This document shows positions 34,447-45,137 of a stretch of 64,000 bases of DNA, one piece after another. Every line of letters starts with the position of its first letter. Position 1 is the stretch's first letter. The position numbers were made by a program, and so were the translations under genes. The notes under the pieces were generated by a model that was not told the origin of the DNA, ran no database searches, and worked only from the letters and a program-made list of their open reading frames with translations. This stretch comes from Tetrapyrgos nigripes (taxonomy: Eukaryota; Basidiomycota; Agaricomycetes; Agaricales; Campanellaceae), in the NCBI GenBank assembly GCA_013368315.1, contig JAACJM010000005.1:248001-312000 (forward strand), read 5' to 3'.

Positions 34447-36352
34447 TATCGTATGCTTGTTGGTCCTGATGCCTGTGAGTACTAATTCAAAGTTTTGGAG
34501 ATGTGTGCCTACATCTTCTAACCTAAACTATTCTACACGCACGGAACGTATACTTTCTAGGTCGCAACGAAGCATACAACCAAATCATCTATCAACTTCC
34601 CATCGACGTTGTCATTACCAGCTCTTTGACGAATTTGTTTCCAAGATTTCTTCATCCGTACGTCTGCTTTGGATATATATTTTTTCCTGATTGTGATACT
34701 TCAAATCATCACGAGTACTTATTACTCAATGGTTGAACTTTGGATGTATAGCCTCGTCGGCCGCATCCTTTCGCATTTCATCATGAAACCAACGCTAGAC
34801 GCGGCGAAGGGACATCTTTTGCCTTTGATTCAGGAACGCAGAAAGTCGTTGCTCGCCAATAAGGGCAGGCAAGTTCGTGAGGACTGTCCTGTAAGTACAG
34901 CATTCTAAAATGACCGAGCAAGACCTGATCTGTTGTGCGTCCTCGACCTTGTATGGACTCGGATGCCCACCGGCGCATGTAACAGGATGCACTTACCTGG
35001 ATAATCGAAATGACCAATGACTCGGAAGACGCCCCCGCTGATGAAACAGTATTTTCTGGAATGATGGGTGCTAATGTGGCTGCTATTCTTACGACCTCTA
35101 TGGTAGAGTCCGATCATTGTGTTGATCATATTCTTCACTTCGCTCTCTACCGATCCCCTTCCCACCCACATACACATATGCACCCGGACCTCCCCGCTCG
35201 ATCGTAGGCACTGAGTCAAGCTCTGATCGACCTCGCCATTTGCCCGGAATGGCAACAAACCCTTTGACAAGAAGCGGAGGATTCAATGAAGCTTTATGGA
35301 AATAGAGGCTGGTCGAAGAATATGATCAAAAACCTGGACAAGACAGATGATTTTATCAAGGAATCGATGAGGTTGCATGGGTCCAAGTCGAGTGAGTACT
35401 TGCTTCCTTCTCACTAATACTAGTTACGAGGCCCTTTGATAGTGTCGGAGTATCAGTGTAGTGTCTGTTCTTTGTGCTCTTTGTGTGCTTTTGCGTTCAA
35501 CTGACATGTGCCACTCCAGTGAGCTTCCCCCGCAAATCAACCCAACCTATCAAGTTTTCCGATGAGATGACCGTACCAACAAGTTCATTCGTCTCTACAG
35601 CGTTTATGGTAGCCCATTTCGACCAGTCTTATTCAAGTTATTAGGATGCTTTTACCTTCCATCCTCCACGGTTCTCCACCTCCGGTGGTACTAGCACTCG
35701 GACCGGTTCTGGTTCTAGCACTAGTGGCCCTCATACCCCGGCGAATGCTCAGGCTTCTCTAAATACCAATGGCGCTGACCAAGGCACACCCAGAGCCAAC
35801 CAATATCCCGAGGCCGAAAGTTAGTTAGGAAATTTATCGGAAGCGATCCGATTGGCTCGGATAGGCTTCCGATAAATTTCCTAACTTTCGGCTTCGGAAT
35901 ATTGGTTGGCTCTGGGTGAGGCCCACTTCACGGTCTCGTGAATTCAAGCAATCATTTTTTGCCTTTTGGACATGCGAATCATTACTGGTACGTAGGTAGT
36001 CACTCGTCAACGGTGTTTGAGTGGATCCGAGTGCTGATCTCTTCCGTCCTTTACAATCTACAATGCAGTGTACGCCCTTCCACTCCCTACAAAGCACTAA
36101 TCATTTCTCAACTTCCTTCTTCCTCCTTTACTCCTCGAATTTTAGCCCGGTAGATTCATAGCCTCCTATGTTATGAAAGCAACTATCGCGCATATTGTGT
36201 TGAATTACGATATCGACATCGTTAACCAAGTTAGCCCGGGGGTTGAGGTTGGGGTTGATACTAAAGATGCAGCTTCACCTCATCCAGAAAGACAAAGACC
36301 CAAAGATATTTGGTTTGGATTGACGTGTACACCGAATCGGACGTTTAAGTGA
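34447..36352 (+). pseudogene. Decayed 3' half of a second-family cytochrome P450
   Basis: This P450 differs from the OrdA-like pair and resembles the ent-kaurene oxidase-like group. It begins in mid-protein with RMLVGPDACRNEAYNQ (34447-34590 across an intron). LTNLFPRFLHP, LVGRILSHFIMKP, I-helix region GANVAAILTTSM, ALIDLAICPEW, FIKESMRLHGS (ExxR as ESMR) and FVSTAFMVAHFD follow. Breaks include TGA in the QTL*QEAEDS segment near 35263, TAG before DAFTFHPPRF near 35640, and a 130-bp hairpin at 35788-35917 between PERF and the haem loop. The haem loop reads HFLPFGHANHY and then TGG at an intron donor where the Cys codon is expected. It resumes as PGRFIASYVMKA. The end is TNRTFK-type sequence and TGA 36350-36352. 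The N-terminal half is missing. Confidence 0.88.
35788..35917. repeat. 130-bp near-perfect inverted repeat (long hairpin)
   Basis: The left arm 35788-35844 and right arm 35865-35917 are reverse complements apart from a 4-nt insertion (TTAG repeated) and two mismatches. The central part continues as ATCCGA/TCGGAT around a 5-base loop (TTGGC), so the whole unit folds as a hairpin with arms of about 60 bp. It lies inside the P450 relic, between the PERF and haem-binding segments. It may be a foldback MITE or the product of a palindromic template switch. Confidence 0.9.
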
Positions 36353-37001
36353 GTGCACCTGGTCCAGAGTATCTGTCTCCTTGAGATATCGCTTTACTGA
36401 CTCATGAACATGGTACCACCCGGCAAATTTAGATTCAGATTCACTCGACGCGCATCTTGACATGTAACGCCCTGCCATGAATATAAACCAGTCGAAGTGT
36501 AGGATCATCAATAATCTAACGCAAATCTAACGTGTAATTCGAAGAGACCTTGATATATGTAAGGAGGGGATGAAAACCTGATGCGCACCATTCATTATTA
36601 CACCTTGTATTTTATCCTAATAGAGCTTGATATTGGGAATGATGATGGTCAACTTCAACTTCAACGGCAAACGCCGGTACCGACTGCGGGTACAAAAAGG
36701 ACCGGATCCCGACGTATCCAAATTGTATAGCCACACGCGGAAGCCCCAGATTATAAGAACGAGAATTGGAAGTAGATTAGCCGACTACGTTAACGAGTCC
36801 TAAAGCCTCAGAAGGGCCTCGTAATAGTCACACTACGAAGTATTTTGTTGTTTGCCTAGACCTAAAAAGGAAATAAACGCGTGAATTGCACGTGAGAGAG
36901 AAACAAGTGCGCGTCAACGTGACTTTCTGACTCCACCATCACCCGACCATCCTCTCTTTCAACCCTGTTCTCCATAACCCGTACATGCTGTAACACAATC
37001 C
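36353..37001. other. Intergenic; possible repeat remnant
   Basis: No gene is seen. GC-rich sequence near 36660-36830 includes an inverted match (TTACGAGGCC...GGACTCGTT, read on the - strand) to sequence at about 16870. The segment 36900-37000 is probably the promoter of the polymerase gene. Confidence 0.4.
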
Positions 37002-40000
37002 ATGTCACGTATCCAAGCGATAACTTTCTTCCGCGAGCAAGATGCACGTATGGACACGTCAGAGGATGACATTCAGGAGTATCATGCGCGGATGCTGGCA
37101 GAGAAACGGCGGTGAGCATGTTCCAGCAGCATTCTTGGTCTTCAGTTCTCAAACCCGCCCAGTGGTCGTTCCGTCGTAACCGTCAAATCAGAGGGCCAAT
37201 CTGCTGGCAGTGGCAGCGAATCAGCGAAAGCTCGGTTATCACAACCTGAACACCCTTCAGCTCGCTCTAATCCTTCTCAAGAAGCCTCTAGCAGAAGAAC
37301 GAGGTGAGGATCTTTGTATCATTATCACTTCCAGGCAATATATCGACAATTGTGTAGTCCTCGAAAGCGTACACCAAATCCCATGTATTCTGCTATTAAG
37401 ATAGTCAAACGCGACAAGGTCGAGGACCCTGAAGATATTACCGACGACAGGAGAAGGTAAGCAAACCTATGTACTTTGATTTGGGTCGCCTCTTTTTACC
37501 ATCTTTCCGGTTCTCCTATTCCACTGGCCGGTCCGACATCTGCAACTAGCCCTCCGTCTTCACCAATTCGCACGTCGTCCTTGAAGCGCAAAGCGACAGA
37601 AGGAGAAGCTACCCCCGAGGACCTTTCTTCAGACGTCAAATTAGCCAACGAGCATGCTACTGTTCATGGAGGTTCCTCAATCACTTCTCCAAGCTCTCCA
37701 ATCCAAGATGCGAGTGGATTTCCACCCTCTTCTGCACCACATTCTCCCCGTCCTCTTGCACAAGAAGGTCATCAAAGTACGCTTTTGGAACATTTGCGGT
37801 CAGGCTACAAGAAATTCCGATCCGAAGAATCTGTCTCTGTTCATCATTCTGCCAAGAAGGCACGTCGGAACTTGAAGGTGAAGAAGCTCGACAATGCCAC
37901 GACTCTCCGAGAGATCGAGCGGAATCCATCATCTTCTCCGCTAGCACCAGCTACCCGGGCCGCTCCCGTTGCTTCTACGAGCCCACAATCATCATCAAAG
38001 GAAAAGAAAGCCCCGGCCAAACCTGGCACGAAAGGAGCTTCTGCTGCGAAAGGGAAGAAGAACCAAGTCGAGTCGCAGACTTACGAAGAGTGCGCAAAGT
38101 CGTTGCAAGATAGGGCCGAAGAACTTCGAGCTCGGATACCACTCGAAGCTCAATACTACAAAGGAATGAAGATCTATTATTATGGAAAAGACTTCAAGTA
38201 TGTTTCCCCTTCGACACGCAATAAGATGGGAATCGTGAGTTCTTTTTTCAAAAGACCATTAATGTATAGTTCTGCATTGTTGATTGGATCCATCGTCGCT
38301 ACAGATCGTCGAGCTCGGAGCGGATATAGTCCACACATACGATCCTTCACTCGTCACACACATCATCTTGGAAGAAAAATCCGGTGCAGGCCAGTTCCTA
38401 GAGCAAGTCAAACTTTCCTCGTTAAGCGAGATACCTTACTACATACCCACTCTCACATGGGGATACATTGCCAGAGGTCTAGCGAATTACGTCAAAGAGA
38501 AGGACAAGCCTGAACCTGATTTTGAACTGGCTTTTCCTGAGCATCTTTACGAATATGCGGCGTTCAAGACTCGGGTCGATCCTATTGGAGATGAGGAGAA
38601 ACGAAGGAAAGCAGCGAAAGTAGAGGAGGCCAAGTCTGTGGGCGATTTCAGTCATATCTCGTATGTTTTGTTTCCTCGTTCACGCTACTCAGTCACTACA
38701 AGTTCTCAATCCATTTCTAACCGATTCTACGCAGTGACTTTTCGACAGACGTTATTCGGACAATCAAAGGCAAAGGTGTCGGTGTCGGTGTCGGTAATCG
38801 TCATATCGCACGTCTTCCCCAGAGGCAGAGAAACAAACAGCAAGCCGGCGTCTCTGCGTCTTCTTCGTCGTCTAGGGTTCCCTTGGATCTACAACCTCAG
38901 CCACTTGCCTCAAAGTCCGCGAACGCACAGGAAGATCCTTTGGAGGAATTTTACGCACAGGCGATTGCGGAGATGGATGAATGCGATGGGGTGAGCGTTT
39001 TGTTTGATCTCTTAATACTACCTACAACCGGCGATTCCTTGAAAATGCCCGGGCCGTGCAAGTGTTAACAATAATACTAATTGAATGTTTGGAATGCAGC
39101 GATACGGGGAAGTTGAAGGTACTGATCATGACAATGATAGTGGAAACGAGAACGAGACGGATGTAGAGTCTGATCGTGACGCTCCAGCCTCCACCAAAGC
39201 GAAAGCCAAAAAGGTGCGTGTCTTGATGTCGTTCGTTGTATGCCACAGTCGAGTTGACGTCGAGTTGTACTTACCTACCCCTTACCATCATCATGCACTC
39301 GCTACACCCCGCTATATGTGCATAATAATGGACATGCAGGGTTGGGCTTGTGACGGCTCCCGAAATAATCAACAGGCGGCCTGTATTAATCAGGATATCG
39401 TTGACAAGGTATGCAAACTCGAATTGTCTCTTTTAACGCGGTCAGTAGTAGTACTCACTTTCTGGCCCACTCATCGTACGTACATGTAGCTCCAAGAACT
39501 CATGGAACTGCATAAAGTGAAAGCCTCCCAAGAAGATCGTTGGCGCGTCTATGCTTATACTAAAAGTACGTTTATACGCTCCTTTCAGCAATTTTTGGAC
39601 TTGGATGTTCTTTCCTGTTAATGAATTAACTGATATTAATGTTATTCATGAACGCGTAGGCATTCGGGTTATTCGAAACCATCCCAAGCGTATCAAAACG
39701 CTCAAAGACGCTATGGTGCTTCCTGGTGTCGGAAGGAAGACTGCAGAGAAGGTTACTAGTTAGTCGGACAGCTATCGTTCAATACCTTACTATCTGTTTG
39801 CAGATCATGGAAATCATCAACACCGGAGACCTACGACGCATCAAATACGAGAACACGGAAGACGTAGCGGTGTTGAAGATATTTAGAGGGATTTATGGAG
39901 TTGGTGAGTGAGCCTGCGTCCGAGTCCGAGTCAGCTTCTGAAGTCCTCTGACTTGTATCTTACTACGAATGCATGCGTACTGGACACTTCTGATCATCTT

Positions 40001-41567
40001 TTCATATTCTACCAGGCAACAGGATCGGTTTGCAGTGGTACAACCAAGGAGCTAGAACTCTTCAAGACCTCAAGACGGGTAAATTCGGTATCAAGCTGAC
40101 CCCGGCGCAGAAGATTGGGTTGGAGTTTTACGATGGTATGTCCCCGTCAGCCTTGGATTGTTTGTTTTCATTCTGACTCGGCTTTTCTTGTCTCGTCTCG
40201 TTCTAATTTTCACCGTTGAATGGATAGATATAAACACTCGCATGCCGCGTTCAGAAGCCCAAGAGTTGTTTGAGAGAATCAAGCCTATTGGTATGTCGAT
40301 GCTCACTGACGTTTTGTTGATTGTTACTAATTTCCAACTTACTTTTTCCAACTTGAAGCTCTATCTATCGATCCGGACTTGTTTGTGGAGATTATGGGGA
40401 GTTATCGGAGGTGAGTTCAGAGCTGGAGATTGTTCTAGTTTTTTTGTTTCTATTTTCTCGTCTGCAGGTTCGAGTCAGGCTCACTCACCTTCAAAACTGA
40501 ATTTTCATTGACAGAGGAAAAGCGGACTGCGGAGACATCGACATTCTTATCACTAGGGATGATTCGGATGGGAGAACTCATCAAGGAATCCTCAAACGCC
40601 TCCTCAAAAAACTCTACTCTGCCGACATTCTCACCGAAGACCTCGCTGTTCCCTCGAGCTATGATGAAGAGGAAGCGATTTATCGTGGGCTATGTCACTT
40701 ACCCCGCGTCCCTGGAGCAAAGCGAAGGAGGATTGATTTTCTTTGTACGCCTTGGAAAGCGAGGGGGGCGGCGTTATTGTACTATACAGTGAGTTCCACT
40801 GAGCTGCGTTTGGCCGTGAGCCCTGATTTGATACTGATGTACCGATACTGATACTTTTAGGGAGACGATATCGTGAGTCTGAGTTTCTCCTCATTTAAAT
40901 CTTGCTGGTTTTTTTTTTCTGATTTGGTTTTGCATAACTGACCGACCTTTTTCATTGACAACGCACTCCTGGCTGTGACTATTTACCTACTAGTTCAACT
41001 GTTCCATGCGCCTAAAAGCTCGATCCATGGGCTACTCGCTCAATCAAAGAGGACTCTATGATAAAGTGATTCGGAATCCCCGTAAGTGGGCGGAGAAGTT
41101 GGATAATGGTGAGTGCCTTTAAATTTGAGGCTGAATCTGATGATCACTGGCCGCTGACTACCGGCTACCGTGACTGACTACTGTTATTATGACTGGATTA
41201 TGTGACACGGGTAGGCCACATCATCGCAGCCGATACAGAACAAGATATCTTTCGTATTTTGGGGGTTCCGTGGCAGGAACCACATGAACGGGTGAGGAAT
41301 TTTAATATTGATTCTGAGCCTGTTGCTGCGAGTGGGAGTAGTAGTGGTGGTGGTCACGGCGTCGGTAGTGCGCATGTGCATGCCAGTGGGAGTGGAAGTG
41401 GGGGGTCGGGACAAGGGAAGCGTCAGAGTCGGAATCGGAAGGGTGCGACGGGTTCGGGTTCGAGAGCGAAGGCGGAAGTGGAAGATGGCACCAACTTGAA
41501 GGATACGTATATGCGTACGGCGGATAGGGAGCACGATTCGGAGAATGATTCTGATTATTATGATTGA
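37002..41567 (+). CDS. POLL: Family X DNA polymerase, lambda/Pol4 type
   Basis: A nuclear gap-filling repair polymerase for base excision repair and non-homologous end joining. ATG 37002 gives MSRIQAITFF. A Ser/Pro/Lys-rich region with basic clusters (KKARRNLKVKK) follows. A BRCT-like segment reads VELGADIVHTYDPSLVTHII and ends with the typical Trp (LTWGYIARGL). After a linker with RQRNKQQ-type basic residues come the 8-kDa/helix-hairpin-helix elements (AMVLPGVGRKTAEK, IFRGIYGVG) and the palm: IMGSYRRGKADCGDIDILI with two catalytic Asp, and RRIDFL with the third. The fingers/thumb give GDDIFNCSMRLKARSMG and GLYDKV. The final exon holds a Ser/Gly/His-rich then acidic tail of about 90 residues, absent from most family members. 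TGA ends at 41567. About a dozen introns; the order of domains is complete. Confidence 0.9.
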
Positions 41568-41788
41568 GTATGTACATGTGTAGACGGGCCTTTTATCAGA
41601 GTCAGAGTTATTTTGCGGACCACGAATAAGTAGCAGCTAGTTAGGGGAAAGCCTTTAGCAAACAGTCGCATACTAAGTAGACCCCTTTACCCGGTTCTTC
41701 ATCCGATATAGACCTTTCCTCAACTTTTTTGTGACACCAAACTGCTCTATAGACTTTCTTGGATATTGCTCTCGTTTTATAGAAAAGA
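41568..41788. other. Short intergenic gap
   Basis: Terminator of the polymerase gene and promoter of the phosphorylase gene. Nothing else is visible. Confidence 0.5.
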
Positions 41789-43041
41789 ATGCATCCGGAC
41801 GCTCCCCTTCCATTCGCCGAAACCCTCTCAGTCTTGCAAACTCTCGTCCCACCCAAACTCTTATCCCCTCGCGTAGGCATCATCTGTGGGTCAGGTCTGA
41901 GCGGATTAGGAGGATCGTTGAAAGAGGTGGTGTTGATTAGCTATGATAGGTTGCCTGGGTTCGTGCAGAGTACTGGTGCGTTTTTCAGAACATGTGTCAG
42001 TAAAAGAGGAAGAGGATACTAATAGTTTAAACAGTACCTGGACACAAAAGTTTCCTAGCTTTTGGATTAATAGGATCAGTCCCAGTCGTTGCTATGCTCG
42101 GAAGGGTCAGTATATCTTTCTCTCTATTTCCCTCAGTTTCGTCTATATGTCTTCGTTCTAAAAACGGCGGAATAATCAGTTTCATCCTTATGAAGGCCAT
42201 AAACTGTCCTCCGTGGTGTATCCTGTACGTGTTATGGCGAAGATGGGGGTGAAAAATATCATCAGTGCGTATCTCATGTTCATGATACTATTGCAATCCT
42301 AAAATACGTCGCATTTGCGTTCCAGTTACGAATGCCGCTGGAGCCCTCAATCCTAATCTCGCAGTTGGAACTAGTGAGGGCCTTTTTCCATGTATACTTG
42401 ACAAGTAATTGACTTTCTGTACAGTCGTCGTCGTCCACGACCACATCGCTCTTCCAAACTTGACCGGAATGAATCCACTCCTTGGACCTCAAATCGACAG
42501 CAGTTATTCTCGCTTCCTACCTATATCAGACGCCTACTCCCGTTCCCTCCGCCGTCTCGTTTTCCAAGCCGCTCATCAACTCTCCCTTGACCGTGAGGCA
42601 CTAGCAGAAGGGACGTATGCTTGGGTTAGTGGACCGACTTACGAAACGGCTGCGGAAGGGAGATTTTTGAGGGCCGCGGGAGCGGATGTGGTGGGTATGA
42701 GTACGGTACCTGAGGTGTTGGCTGCGAGAGAGGAGGGGATGAATGTTATGGTGTTGAGTTTGGTGACGAATATGGTTGTGATACCCGAGGGGTATAAGAG
42801 TGTGAGGGAGGAGGTTGAGGCTGAGGTGCGTGTCTTTGATTTACATTGTTCTCGTTGTCATAATGATGTGTGCTCTTTTTTTTCTTTCTAGCTCGCGGGC
42901 AAAGTGACGGAAGCCGTAGTTGACGAAGTGGTGTCTCATGAAGAAGTTTTGACGTTGGGTAGGGAGAAGGGAGATTTGATGAAAGCGTTGGTGGAAAAGG
43001 TTGTTGAGTTTATAGGTAATGGCAATGGCGGCGCGGTGTAA
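41789..43041 (+). CDS. PNP1: Purine nucleoside phosphorylase
   Basis: A cytosolic enzyme of purine salvage: inosine or guanosine plus phosphate gives base plus ribose 1-phosphate. From ATG 41789 the sequence shows the phosphate-binding motif IICGSGLSGLGG, VPGHKSFLAFGLIG across an intron, the second motif GRFHPYEGH, then MGVKNII-TNAAGALN (substrate pocket), HDHIALPNLTGMNPLLGP, and the signature region VSGPTYETAAEGRFLRAAGADVVGMSTVPE. LVTNM follows and the frame ends with GNGNGGAV and TAA 43039-43041. About 310-320 residues, typical for trimeric PNP of the human/Pnp1 type, with short introns. The stop lies 56 bp from the LINE insertion. Confidence 0.93.
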
Positions 43042-43096
43042 GGTGTATACATATATAAATCGAGGTCGATGAGGGTCGACGGAATAGTAGTGGTAT

Positions 43097-44789
43097 CTGT
43101 GTAGAGATACTTTTTTTTTTTTTTTTTTTTTTTTTTGGAGGTGCGTTTGGATAGCCGTTGCTATACGACAAGGTCACCCTCATAGAGGGTCGTTAGCGCA
43201 GGCCCGCGGTCGGGGGGCGAGGGATCTAAACCTCGCACAGTAGTACATACTTTTCATAGAAACATAAACATAATCCTAGATTGTCCTCCCAGGGGAAATG
43301 CCTTTACGCACTGAGTGTGGGACTCGGAACAGGAAACGAAGGTAATCGTTACGAATATAACCGTTAAAACCAAAGCGAGACTCTATCATCGGGACGAGCT
43401 AGCTCATCCCTCCTGAGAGGAAAACGTTCATTGAGATGAGTTGCCCCACCTCTCGCGTCTTCCTGTTCTTCTTTGGAGATCCTGATCAATACCCACTAAA
43501 ACCCCTGCTAATTTTGTCCAGTCTTTTGGTAGGTCTTTTTCGCCGTGGATTAGGCCCTTCCATGTATTTTCGACGACCTTCTTCGGTATGGCCTTCCTTC
43601 CAAATTTTCTATTAGTCATCCTGGCGTCTAATTTTAGTCTTTCATTTATCATCCTCCACCACCTGTTCGTGATTTCTTCTTCTGAAAACGGCGTGTTATC
43701 TTTTGCGATAACTCTCTCGCAGCGCAGGACCCAAATCAGGTAGGCTGATTCAGCTATCAATATTCTCCAGAGTCGCGTCTCTCCTTGAACACGTTTTCCA
43801 GACTGATCGTCAACTACTTCACAGGTAGCTGCCCCAACGATCGTTCCAATACCAGGTCGGAACCATTCTTTATTGGATTTTTTATTCCAGAGCCTCTTAG
43901 CAAGCTCCCAGATCACTTCCTGTCCTGGTGACTCGCAGGACGTGAGTATATGTTCCATGTCTTCAAGTTGGCGGTCGTGTTGACAGTAGGCCCTTTCTTG
44001 GCGTTCCACGGAGTTGGAGCTTCTCTCCCAGTGTGTGCCTGTCATGTAGGCGTCATGTATTGTCATCCAGAGGAAGTTTCTTGTTTTTCTCGCAAAATCT
44101 TTATGTCTAATTGCTTTCCAGATTCCGTCTTTCTTTGGGACTAGTCCGAAGGCCTCTTCCACCTGAGCCTGCACTTTTTCAATGTTCTCGACCGTTCGTC
44201 GTCTGGAGCCGTTTTTTCTTCGTTCTTTCTTTAGCTTTCGCTCGCGTATGGCTTTATACGCTAGCTTTTGCGTCATCACACTCAATTTTGCGCCCGTTAC
44301 TTCAAGACCTATGGAGTCCGGCACAATGATGTTGTCTACAGTTTCTTTTTCGGCCCCAGCACCTGCAAGTCTGTCTGCGGCTTCATTCCGTTCATCGCCA
44401 TTATGTCCTTTGATCCATTTCAGGTACGTGGGCTGGTTCCGTCGTCTAAGGCTAGCTATTGCTGCTTTTAGTATTTCTCTGTTTTTCACTCCGATGTATC
44501 CTTTGTCCTCATTCTTTTTAGTGTTTTTCGTCAGCTGTATCTGGACATACTTGGAGTCGGTCTCTACCGTAAGAATTGCGTCACGCGGTGCCAACTCTAT
44601 CGCTTCCCTGGCTGCGACGACCTCGCCTGTTTGGTTGGATTGTTCTAATGGGGATTGTTTTATCCGGTTCGTTGCTTTTGTCATCCTCTTGAACATATTT
44701 TTCGGGAGGCGCATTGACTTGTTACGTAGATCATGATTTCCGAAATAGATCCCCGCCCCCACTCTTGCTGTCCTGTGTAGAGATACTTT
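43097..44789 (-). mobile_element. 5'-truncated LINE insertion with RNase H, poly(A) and 17-bp target-site duplication
   Basis: The element lies on the - strand. Its 3' end is a pure T run on the + strand (43111-43136). CTGTGTAGAGATACTTT occurs at 43097-43113 and again at 44773-44789, a 17-bp target-site duplication. The body of about 1.66 kb therefore inserted as a single retrotransposition event, truncated at its 5' end inside the RNase H domain. It separates PNP1 from P450-B; without it the stop and start codons would be about 400 bp apart. The intact ORF and the clean duplication suggest a recent insertion. Confidence 0.93.
43428..44762 (-). CDS. LINE ORF2 C-terminal part: RNase H and distal zinc-finger-like region
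   Basis: A 444-residue frame open to the truncated 5' end. It begins inside the RNase H domain (VGAGIYFGNHDLRNKS), so the first catalytic Asp is lost. The others can be seen: the Glu in GEVVAAREAIEL, the Asp in TVETDSKYV, and the late motif WIKGHNGDERNEAADRLA. The distal region includes a Cys/His cluster (YCQHDRQLEDMEHILTSC) as in other fungal LINEs with C-terminal RNase H. The stop is at 43428. There are no internal stops. No function remains, because the reverse transcriptase is missing. Confidence 0.85.
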   Translation of the reverse strand: MGAGIYFGNHDLRNKSMRLPKNMFKRMTKATNRIKQSPLEQSNQTGEVVAAREAIELAPRDAILTVETDSKYVQIQLTKNTKKNEDKGYIGVKNREILKAAIASLRRRNQPTYLKWIKGHNGDERNEAADRLAGAGAEKETVDNIIVPDSIGLEVTGAKLSVMTQKLAYKAIRERKLKKERRKNGSRRRTVENIEKVQAQVEEAFGLVPKKDGIWKAIRHKDFARKTRNFLWMTIHDAYMTGTHWERSSNSVERQERAYCQHDRQLEDMEHILTSCESPGQEVIWELAKRLWNKKSNKEWFRPGIGTIVGAATCEVVDDQSGKRVQGETRLWRILIAESAYLIWVLRCERVIAKDNTPFSEEEITNRWWRMINERLKLDARMTNRKFGRKAIPKKVVENTWKGLIHGEKDLPKDWTKLAGVLVGIDQDLQRRTGRRERWGNSSQ

Positions 44790-45137
44790 AAATAAGACCT
44801 GTAGACTAGTACCTTGGCACCTTGGCCCTTGCCTCCTTTCTGATTGCCGCCTATGTACAGCTGGCCTCAGCTTTGAGCCAATAATACCATTCGCGGCAAT
44901 GGCGTTCGCTAGGCAATCTTAGTCTACACCCTCAACGTCAACGCCGCACTTGTCTTATCGGCAACCCCACAGCAACAGAAAATTCCTCTCGAAACTTACT
45001 ATGCAGCTCCAAGTCAAAGTGCAGGGTCGACAAGAAGTGAGAAGTGAGAAGCGACTGTCGGAAGCTGTCGAACTCGTCCCAACTATATAAGTGTAGAGTC
45101 ATCATGGTACATATGCACATCCTCATACGTTCCCTCG

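Noticed and set aside
884..36352. Secondary-metabolite gene cluster formed by P450s, reductases and hydrolase
   Set aside because: No polyketide, peptide or terpene synthase or transporter is present, and housekeeping genes lie in between.
40091..41577. - strand frames with Thr/Arg- and His/Ser/Tyr-rich repeats opposite the polymerase tail
   Set aside because: They result from reading the Ser/Gly-coding repeat of the polymerase tail on the other strand.
43137..43260. GC-rich structured segment next to the T run, considered as tRNA-derived or other ncRNA
   Set aside because: It lies between the LINE ORF stop and the poly(A) tail and is best explained as the LINE 3' UTR; no A and B box pair or tRNA fold was seen.
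44182..44736. 184-residue + strand frame inside the LINE
   Set aside because: Antisense shadow of the RNase H ORF on the - strand.
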